NCBI GenBank assembly: GCA_002923335.1
Contig: BEHZ01000053.1
Span: 1-10,715, forward strand
Direction of reading: 5' to 3'
DNA: 10,715 bases
DNA from: a bacterium HR23
GTDB taxonomy: Bacteria > Chloroflexota > Dehalococcoidia > Lucifugimonadales > HRBIN23
Made by a program: the position numbers and the translations under genes. Positions 6,048 to 10,715 of this stretch are shown piece by piece (position 1 is the stretch's first letter; each line of letters begins with the position of its first letter). Below the pieces are notes generated by a model. That model worked only from the letters and a program-made list of their open reading frames with translations. It made no database searches and was not told the origin of the DNA.

Positions 6048-6093
6048 TGTGGGGAGAAAAGAGGCCATTCCACCTTTCGGGGAGCGGGAAACG

Positions 6094-7248
6094 GTGAAAC
6101 TGCACGAATACCAGGCTAAAGCCCTCTTGGCCCAGTATGGCGTTCCCATCCCCCGGGGCGAGGTGGCCACCACGCCCGAAGAGGCGGCGGCCGTCGCCCG
6201 CTCCCTGGGGGGGCGGGTGGTGGTGAAGGCCCAGGTGCACGCCGGCGGGCGGGGCAAGGCGGGGGGCATCCGTTTGGTGGACACGCCCCAGCAGGCACGG
6301 GAAGCCGCTCAGGCCCTCCTGGGACGCCGTTTGGTTACCTACCAGACGGGGCCGGAGGGGGTCCCGGTGCACAAGGTGCTGGTGGCCGAGGCGGTAGACA
6401 TCGCCCGTGAACTGTATCTGGCGGTGGTGCTGGACCCTTCGGCACGGGGGCCGGCGGTTATCGCCAGCGCCGAGGGCGGCGTAGAGATAGAAGAGGTGGC
6501 TCGGCGCTCCCCCGAGAAGATACATCGCCTCGCCCCCGACCCCCTCCTGGGCCTCATGCCCTTCCAGGGACGGCAACTGGCCTACGCCCTGGGCCTTCCC
6601 CCTTCTCTGGTGCGCCCCTTCGCCGACACCGCCGTGGGCATCTATCGCCTCTTCGTAGAGAAGGACTGCTCCCTGGTGGAGATCAACCCCCTGGCCATCA
6701 CCACCGACGGACGCCTGCTGGCGGTAGACGCCAAGGTGAACCTGGACGACGACGCCCTCTTCCGCCACCCCGACCTGGAGGCCCTGCGGGACCGCACCCA
6801 GGAGGACCCCCTGGAGGCCGCCGCCGCCGACGCCGATATCGCCTATGTGCGTTTGGAGGGGGATGTGGGGTGCCTGGTGAACGGGGCGGGCCTGGCCATG
6901 GCCACCCTGGACATGGTGAGCCGGGTGGGCGCCCAGCCGGCCAACTTCCTGGATGTGGGCGGGGGCGCCAGCGAAGAGAAGGTGCAAAAGGCATTCGCCA
7001 TCATCCTGGACGACCCTCGGGTGAAGCGCATCCTGGTGAACATCTTTGGGGGCATCCTGCGGTGCGATGTGGCGGCACGAGGCATCGTCTCGGCGGTGCG
7101 GGCCAAGGGCTTCTGCCCCCCTATGGTGGTGCGCATGCTCGGCACCAATGTGCAGGAGGGGCGGGACATTCTGCGCACAGCCGGCCTGCCCGTTACCTTT
7201 GTGGAGACCCTGCAAGAGGCCGCCGAAGCCCTGCGCAAAGCGCCATAG
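6094..7248 (+). CDS. sucC: Succinyl-CoA synthetase beta subunit
   Basis: This 384-residue protein (E. coli SucC has 388) is the nucleotide-binding subunit of succinyl-CoA synthetase. The enzyme links succinyl-CoA to ADP or GDP phosphorylation in the TCA cycle. GTG at 6094 is chosen because [18 protein letters not shown] is the standard N-terminus and GGGGAG lies 9 nt upstream. The ATP-grasp domain fills about 1-235, with [17 protein letters not shown] (43-58) and the metal-binding EINPLA (196-201) and D212. The CoA-ligase domain follows, with [13 protein letters not shown] (261-273), NFLDVGGGA and [11 protein letters not shown] (315-325). Nothing is missing. sucD begins 19 nt downstream. A related malate-CoA or citryl-CoA ligase subunit is possible in principle, but the motifs and the lack of pathway neighbours favour SucC. 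ADP or GDP preference cannot be read from the sequence. Confidence 0.95.
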   Translation: MKLHEYQAKALLAQYGVPIPRGEVATTPEEAAAVARSLGGRVVVKAQVHAGGRGKAGGIRLVDTPQQAREAAQALLGRRLVTYQTGPEGVPVHKVLVAEAVDIARELYLAVVLDPSARGPAVIASAEGGVEIEEVARRSPEKIHRLAPDPLLGLMPFQGRQLAYALGLPPSLVRPFADTAVGIYRLFVEKDCSLVEINPLAITTDGRLLAVDAKVNLDDDALFRHPDLEALRDRTQEDPLEAAAADADIAYVRLEGDVGCLVNGAGLAMATLDMVSRVGAQPANFLDVGGGASEEKVQKAFAIILDDPRVKRILVNIFGGILRCDVAARGIVSAVRAKGFCPPMVVRMLGTNVQEGRDILRTAGLPVTFVETLQEAAEALRKAP

Positions 7249-7267
7249 CCTTAGCAGGGAGGCATCC

Positions 7268-8164
7268 ATGGCTATCCTGGTGGATGAGACGACGCGTGTG
7301 GTCGTGCAGGGGATTACGGGACGAGAGGGGGGATTCCACGCCGAACGGTGTATGGAATACGGCACCCAGGTGGTGGCAGGGGTAACCCCTGGCCGGGGGG
7401 GCACCCTTTTCAAGGAGACGGTGCCCATCTTCAATACGGTGGAGGAGGCGGTTCGCCAGACGGGGGCCAACACCTCCCTTATCTTCGTCCCCGCTCCCTT
7501 CGCCAGCGACGCCATTGTGGAGGCGGTAGAAGCGGGTGTGCGCCTGGTCATCTGCATCACCGAGGGCATCCCCGTGATGGACATGGTGCGCATCGCCCGC
7601 TGGCTGAAGGACAAGCCTGCCCGCCTCATCGGCCCCAACTGCCCCGGCATTATCACTCCTCGCACCCGGACCAAGGTGGGCATTATGCCGGGGGCCATCC
7701 ACCGCCCCGGGCGGGTGGGGGTGGTCTCCCGCTCCGGCACCCTCACTTACGAGGCGGTGATGCAGTTGACCAGCCTGGGCATCGGACAGTCCACCTGCGT
7801 GGGCATCGGTGGCGATCCCATTAGCGGGACCACCTTCGTGGATGTCCTGCGCATGTTCAACGAGGACCCGGAGACCGATGCGGTGGTGCTTATCGGGGAG
7901 ATAGGGGGAACGAAGGAGCAGGAGGCGGCGGAGTTCATCAAGCGAGCGATGCGCAAGCCGGTAGCCGCCTTCGTAGTGGGGGCGACGGCCCCGCCGGGGA
8001 AGCGTATGGGGCACGCCGGCGCCATCATTACGGGGCAGGCGGCCACCGCCGAGGCGAAGGTATCCGCCCTACGGGAGGCGGGGTGCTGGATCATCCCCAC
8101 CCCTGCCGAGATCGGGGCGGTAACCCGCAGGATGCTGGAGGAGAGGGGGATAAAAGGAGGGTAG
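7268..8164 (+). CDS. sucD: Succinyl-CoA synthetase alpha subunit
   Basis: This 298-residue protein (E. coli SucD has 289) carries the phosphohistidine and the CoA site of succinyl-CoA synthetase. ATG at 7268 has AGGGAGG 5 nt upstream and gives the expected N-terminus ([18 protein letters not shown]). The CoA-binding Rossmann domain is at about 1-125 ([10 protein letters not shown] at 15-24, VTPGRGG at 39-45, FVPAPF at 73-78). The ligase domain contains [11 protein letters not shown] (121-131), SRSGTLTYE (154-162), GIGGDP (179-184), and [10 protein letters not shown] with the phosphorylated H249. All key residues are present. It forms an operon with sucC. Its stop codon is only 5 bp from the stop of the convergent Cys4/HTH gene, and no T-run terminator is visible in that gap, so readthrough antisense into the phage cassette is likely. 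Confidence 0.95.
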   Translation: MAILVDETTRVVVQGITGREGGFHAERCMEYGTQVVAGVTPGRGGTLFKETVPIFNTVEEAVRQTGANTSLIFVPAPFASDAIVEAVEAGVRLVICITEGIPVMDMVRIARWLKDKPARLIGPNCPGIITPRTRTKVGIMPGAIHRPGRVGVVSRSGTLTYEAVMQLTSLGIGQSTCVGIGGDPISGTTFVDVLRMFNEDPETDAVVLIGEIGGTKEQEAAEFIKRAMRKPVAAFVVGATAPPGKRMGHAGAIITGQAATAEAKVSALREAGCWIIPTPAEIGAVTRRMLEERGIKGG

Positions 8165-8169
8165 GGCCA

Positions 8170-8508
8170 TTAGCCAAAGAGGCCGTGGCCAGGGCTAGCC
8201 CCCTCCTGCTCCTTTTGGTGATGGTCGGCCCGCCCCCGTGCCAGCGCCCGAAAGACCGTCCGCTCGCTCACCCCGAAGCGCTGGGCCAGTTGAGGCACCG
8301 TTAGCCCCTCCCGCTGGCGCACATCCCGAATCTGCCGGTCCCGCTCCTGCCTCTGCTGGGCCTGCCACCGCCGATACCCCTCCGGGTCGTCGTATTTGCA
8401 CAGGGGCAGGGGGCAGTTCAAGCAGGAGGGGGATACCTCGCACCCCTCATCCCGATAGGGGTAATACTCCGGCAACACATCCAGCAGAGGCAGACCACGC
8501 CTGGCCAT
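8170..8508 (-). CDS. Cys4-motif and helix-turn-helix protein beside the terminase
   Basis: This gene encodes 112 residues. ATG at 8508 is chosen because GGGAGGTG lies 4 nt before it; the frame is open further upstream inside the terminase gene but in a different frame. After YYPYRDEG come four cysteines at 23, 29, 32 and 37 (C-x5-C-x2-C-x4-C, CEVSPSCLNCPLPLC), fit for one zinc ion or an iron-sulfur cluster. A charged helical stretch (about 46-67, RRWQAQQRQERDRQIRDVRQ) leads into a helix-turn-helix at 68-92 (GLTVPQLAQRFGVSERTVF), typical of resolvase or sigma-like DNA binding. The gene starts 11 nt after the terminase stop and must share its transcript. It may recognise packaging sites, like a small terminase subunit, or regulate the cassette. 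This is inference; I do not recognise a named family. Confidence 0.75.
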   Translation of the reverse strand: MARRGLPLLDVLPEYYPYRDEGCEVSPSCLNCPLPLCKYDDPEGYRRWQAQQRQERDRQIRDVRQREGLTVPQLAQRFGVSERTVFRALARGRADHHQKEQEGASPGHGLFG

Positions 8509-8519
8509 CCTGCACCTCC

Positions 8520-9914
8520 CTAGCGCACCGCCCCTATCCTCTCCGGGGTGTAACCCCGTGCCACCCGTGGCAGGTAAGAGGACGCCTGCACCAGCAGAGC
8601 GGTGCTCACCAGAAAGTCGTCGTGCCCTTTGCGGGGGTCCACGAAGAAGTCCATCCGCCCCCCGGGGAGGTAGCGGGCCTCCGCCTGCTCCATCTCCCGC
8701 CAGAACGCCTGGCATTCAGGGGAGCCGTCCCGGGCATAGGCCTTCAGGCGTCCCGCCCCCACTGCCGAGAGGAGGTCAAAGCCCAGGCGAGCCTTTCTGG
8801 GGCTGGTGAAAAGGAAGGGCCGGACCACCCCCTCCCCCAGGGACTTCACCAGCAGGCTGGCCAGGCCGGCACCGATGCCGGTGGCGTCTATAACCACCCG
8901 TCGGCACCGCCAGACCCGCTTCAGGAGGTCCACCAGGCGGGGGAAGAGGTTGTGATGGGCCTCCCCCTGCCACCAGTAGTGCTCCACGATGCGCACCAAC
9001 GGCTCGGGATGCAGGTCATCGCAGGGGGAGAAGTCCAGTTCGCCGATGCTCACCACCGTGGCGTCGTGGCGGGTGGGGGCAGGGCCTTGCGGCGCCTGCC
9101 ACGCCTCGCCCCCCACATCTATCCCGGCCACATAGGCCTTGCCGGGCTGGGGGGAGCGCAAACGGGAGTGCTCCCCTTCCAGCATCGCCAGGAGGGGGCG
9201 GGAGAAGAGGCCCCCTCCCCCTTGCACAGGCAGAAGACGATACTGGGTGCGGAAGAGGGGGTGGTCCTGCCCCAGACGCTGGCGCTCCGCCTCCACATAC
9301 TGGGCGTAGGCGGGGTTGCAGGAGGCCACCTCCTCCCAATCCACCCGGAAGTGGCGAGGGATGCCGTCCCGGCGCTCCAGTTCTAGGTTGAGGGCCTTCA
9401 CCTGCTCCAGGAGGGTGTTGCCGTCCCAGGGGGTGCCGTAGAGGACAGTGGTAACCCCATGGGCGGAGCCCATAGGGCGCACCTCTTTGGTGAACTTCTC
9501 GGCGTCCACCTCCTGGGCCTCGTCCACCTCCAGGAGGAGGCTGGCAGTATGGCCCACGATGTGGGCGCCCGCTTCGCAGGAGAGGAAGACCTGGCGGGCG
9601 CGCCCCAGGCGGAGGATATGCGCCCCCTCCGGGCGCACCAGGGGCCAGAGGCCGGCATCGGCCAGGCGGTCGGCCAAACGGCGCTTGCTGATGAGCACCT
9701 GGGGGACAAAGGTGGGGGCACACTTCACCAGGTCGCCACCGGAGCGCCGGTGGGTGGCCAGCAGGAACACCTCCAGGAGGGCGGAGATCTCGTTCTTTCC
9801 CCCCTGACGGGCTATCTCCACGGTGAAGGTGAGGCCTTTGTGGTGCAGGACGCTCTCCAGCACCGCCCGTCCGATGCGGGCCTGGTAGGGGCGGAGGGTG
9901 GGCAAGGGGGACAT
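8520..9914 (-). CDS. Phage terminase large subunit
   Basis: This 464-residue protein is the motor and nuclease that cuts and pumps phage DNA into capsids. ATG at 9914 has AGGAGGTG 4 nt upstream. The N-terminal ATPase shows a Q-motif-like LRPYQ (7-11), a Walker A variant ARQGGKNE (35-42), Walker B LLLEVDEAQ (126-134, D131 and E132) and a coupling motif VLYGTP (157-162). The C-terminal RNase H-like nuclease has the three acidic clusters GIDVGGE (264-270, D266), VIDATGIG (341-348, D343) and HDDFLVSTAL (431-440, D432/D433). Both halves look intact, and its length is in the normal range of about 420-560. Four small genes lie upstream and a Cys4/HTH gene downstream; no portal or capsid gene follows. 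A gene-transfer agent or a prophage remnant are both possible homes. Confidence 0.88.
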   Translation of the reverse strand: MSPLPTLRPYQARIGRAVLESVLHHKGLTFTVEIARQGGKNEISALLEVFLLATHRRSGGDLVKCAPTFVPQVLISKRRLADRLADAGLWPLVRPEGAHILRLGRARQVFLSCEAGAHIVGHTASLLLEVDEAQEVDAEKFTKEVRPMGSAHGVTTVLYGTPWDGNTLLEQVKALNLELERRDGIPRHFRVDWEEVASCNPAYAQYVEAERQRLGQDHPLFRTQYRLLPVQGGGGLFSRPLLAMLEGEHSRLRSPQPGKAYVAGIDVGGEAWQAPQGPAPTRHDATVVSIGELDFSPCDDLHPEPLVRIVEHYWWQGEAHHNLFPRLVDLLKRVWRCRRVVIDATGIGAGLASLLVKSLGEGVVRPFLFTSPRKARLGFDLLSAVGAGRLKAYARDGSPECQAFWREMEQAEARYLPGGRMDFFVDPRKGHDDFLVSTALLVQASSYLPRVARGYTPERIGAVR

Positions 9915-9924
9915 GGGGCACCTC

Positions 9925-10137
9925 CTACTTCAGGAAGCCCAGGATGATCTGCACCACCACCGCCCCTATCACCAGGAAGATGAGGCCATTGACCCGCCCC
10001 TTGAGGTCCTCCAGGGAGCGCTCCAGGGCGGAGATGCGTTGCTCCAAGAGGGCGTCGAAGGCGGTAGGGGGGCGTAGGTCTACCGGCGGGGGCTGGGGTT
10101 TCCGCAAACGGCGCACGGCGTCTTCCAGACGCTTCAC
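9925..10137 (-). CDS. Small tail-anchored membrane protein, XhlA-like
   Basis: This gene encodes 70 residues starting with GTG at 10137, whose GTGA overlaps the stop of the upstream gene by 4 nt; GGAGG lies about 7 nt before it. Residues 1-25 are basic and proline-rich. Residues 26-49 look like a short coiled coil (AFDALLEQRISALERSLEDLKGRV). Residues 50-68 form a single membrane helix (NGLIFLVIGAVVVQIILGF) with a Lys end. This order (soluble coiled coil, then C-terminal helix) is that of XhlA-type holin-associated proteins and many small phage membrane proteins. A role in lysis or in membrane tethering is only an inference. It ends 10 nt before the terminase start. Confidence 0.65.
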   Translation of the reverse strand: MKRLEDAVRRLRKPQPPPVDLRPPTAFDALLEQRISALERSLEDLKGRVNGLIFLVIGAVVVQIILGFLK

Positions 10138-10457
10138 GGCTTCTCCTCCCCTATGCCCAGTTGGGTGCTAATAGAGGTAATGACATTGGCCAGGGCCTGG
10201 CCCAGGTCCTCCCCCGCTTGAGGAGAGAGGCGATACTTGGCCATCACCAGGCGCACCAAGGTATTCATCCCCTTCAGGAGGAGGTCAAAGCGCTGGGGCT
10301 CCTTCTCCGCCAGGGTGAGAAGGCGCAGGCGCAAGAGGGCTATCTCCTCGTCCAGCCCCTGGAGGTGGCGGGCCTGGGGTAGGCGCAGGCGCTCCGCCCG
10401 GGAGAGGGCCTGGGCGTAGAAAGCCTCGGGGGAAAGGGGCGTGGTGCTATTGGCCAT
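10134..10457 (-). CDS. Small helical phage protein of unknown function
   Basis: This gene encodes 107 residues. ATG at 10457 overlaps the end of the preceding gene by 11 nt and has GAGGGGG a few bases upstream. The protein is almost wholly alpha-helical. A charged N-terminal part (EAFYAQALSRAERLRL) is followed by LDEEIALLRLRLLTLAEKEP (35-54), then FDLLLKGMNTLVRLVMAKYRL (57-77) and a C-terminal helix. The DEEIALLR pattern followed by a leucine-rich LLxxLxTLxRL helix is one I associate with short proteins next to terminases, possibly small-subunit-like oligomers. No helix-turn-helix is obvious. The function is unproven. Confidence 0.65.
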   Translation of the reverse strand: MANSTTPLSPEAFYAQALSRAERLRLPQARHLQGLDEEIALLRLRLLTLAEKEPQRFDLLLKGMNTLVRLVMAKYRLSPQAGEDLGQALANVITSISTQLGIGEEKP

Positions 10458-10614
10458 GTGCCCCCTCGGGCGCGTCCAGGGTGTGCAGGGTGCAGAGGAG
10501 GTCCTCCAGGGCGGCGGGAGGGATGCCCTGGGCGGCACGCAGGATGCCCAGCAGGAGCAGATAGGCCACCACCTCCCATCGCTCCTGGCTGATGGCGGTG
10601 GAGAGGGCGCTCAC
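10447..10614 (-). CDS. 55-residue protein of unknown function in the phage cassette
   Basis: GTG at 10614 forms a GTGA overlap with the stop of the upstream gene. A strong AAGGAGG lies 6 nt before it, which fixes the start; an in-frame extension upstream would overlap the preceding gene. The product is short, with one amphipathic or hydrophobic helix (WEVVAYLLLLGILRAAQG, 13-30) and a second leucine-rich helix (AALEDLLCTLHTL). I do not recognise the family. The main support is gene spacing, the ribosome binding site and the 11-nt overlap with the next gene. Confidence 0.55.
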   Translation of the reverse strand: MSALSTAISQERWEVVAYLLLLGILRAAQGIPPAALEDLLCTLHTLDAPEGAHGQ

Positions 10615-10715
10615 AACACACCTCCTTTTGGCCGACGGTAGGCCCGCAGGATGACCAGCGCCAAGGCCCAGGAGACGCCCCAGGGGACGGCCCACACCAG
10701 GGCAGAGACGCCTCG
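10611..10715 (-). CDS. C-terminus of a membrane protein (5' end beyond the window)
   Basis: The last 34 codons read through without a stop from the window edge to TGA at 10611-10613. They encode a hydrophobic helix (ALVWAVPWGVSWALALVIL) followed by a basic tail (RAYRRPKGG). The stop overlaps the GTG start of the next gene, and the ribosome binding site of that gene lies within this tail, so the frame is probably real. Too little is visible to name a function. A holin-like or other small phage membrane protein would fit the context. Confidence 0.45.
   Translation of the reverse strand, partial: RGVSALVWAVPWGVSWALALVILRAYRRPKGGVL

Noticed and set aside
4752..6119. Plus-strand open frame of 455 codons over the dehydrogenase gene
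   Set aside because: It is antisense to a dehydrogenase with all zinc ligands and a clear ribosome binding site, and it has no recognisable domain.
5899..7746. Minus-strand open frame of 615 codons over sucC and sucD
   Set aside because: It is a shadow produced by GC-rich third codon positions; sucC and sucD on the plus strand are complete with all catalytic motifs.
8171..8200. Inverted repeats (TAGCC...GGCTA with inner GGCC pairs) as a terminator for sucD
   Set aside because: The stem is short and interrupted, lies inside the convergent gene and has no T-run on either strand.
8509..8715. Longer version of the Cys4/HTH protein starting at 8715
   Set aside because: The extra residues are the shadow of the terminase C-terminus in another frame; GGGAGGTG directly precedes the ATG at 8508.
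9459..9947. Plus-strand frame of 162 codons opposite the terminase
   Set aside because: It is antisense to the ATPase domain with intact Walker motifs and lacks any domain of its own.

Overview
This is a GC-rich bacterial window with protein-coding genes packed closely on both strands. Several traits point to Chloroflexota (Dehalococcoidia-like), but the assignment rests on general family resemblance and is tentative. These traits are a long-ectodomain FtsX-type permease, a secreted delta-60 propeller protein with Pro-Thr linkers and NGGETW Ig-like domains, and a short Cys4 plus helix-turn-helix protein beside a terminase.

Left part (1-4778), all on the minus strand. The window opens inside an ABC-transporter permease of the FtsX/MacB type whose 3' end is cut off. 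Upstream of it is a 1183-residue exported protein. It carries two tandem seven-repeat beta-propellers, each ending in a cysteine-bracketed cap and a Pro-Thr linker, and then two Ig-like domains. It has a convincing ribosome binding site, a promoter with a perfect -35 box and a GC-rich leader of about 145 nt.

Central part (4779-8164): core metabolism. A zinc-dependent medium-chain alcohol dehydrogenase (minus strand, with its own terminator) diverges from the sucC-sucD operon (plus strand) encoding both subunits of succinyl-CoA synthetase. The 229-nt divergent region holds a -10 box for each direction and a perfect 9-bp hairpin.

Right part (8170-10715), minus strand: a compact phage-derived cassette. 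In transcription order it has the C-terminus of a membrane protein (cut by the window edge), a 55-residue protein, a 107-residue helical protein, a 70-residue tail-anchored protein, the large terminase subunit, and a 112-residue Cys4/helix-turn-helix protein. The first four genes overlap by 4 to 11 nt, which suggests translational coupling. The cassette ends 5 bp from sucD in convergent orientation. No portal or capsid gene follows the terminase on this side, so this is either the edge of a prophage or a remnant of one.

No complete RNA gene, CRISPR array or insertion sequence is visible. The most unusual items are the internally duplicated propeller protein with its exact 93-bp repeat, the overlapping alternative hairpins behind the dehydrogenase gene (one shaped like a tRNA acceptor/T-arm minihelix), and the orphan terminase cassette with its Cys4-HTH partner. 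None of these proves a new system on its own.
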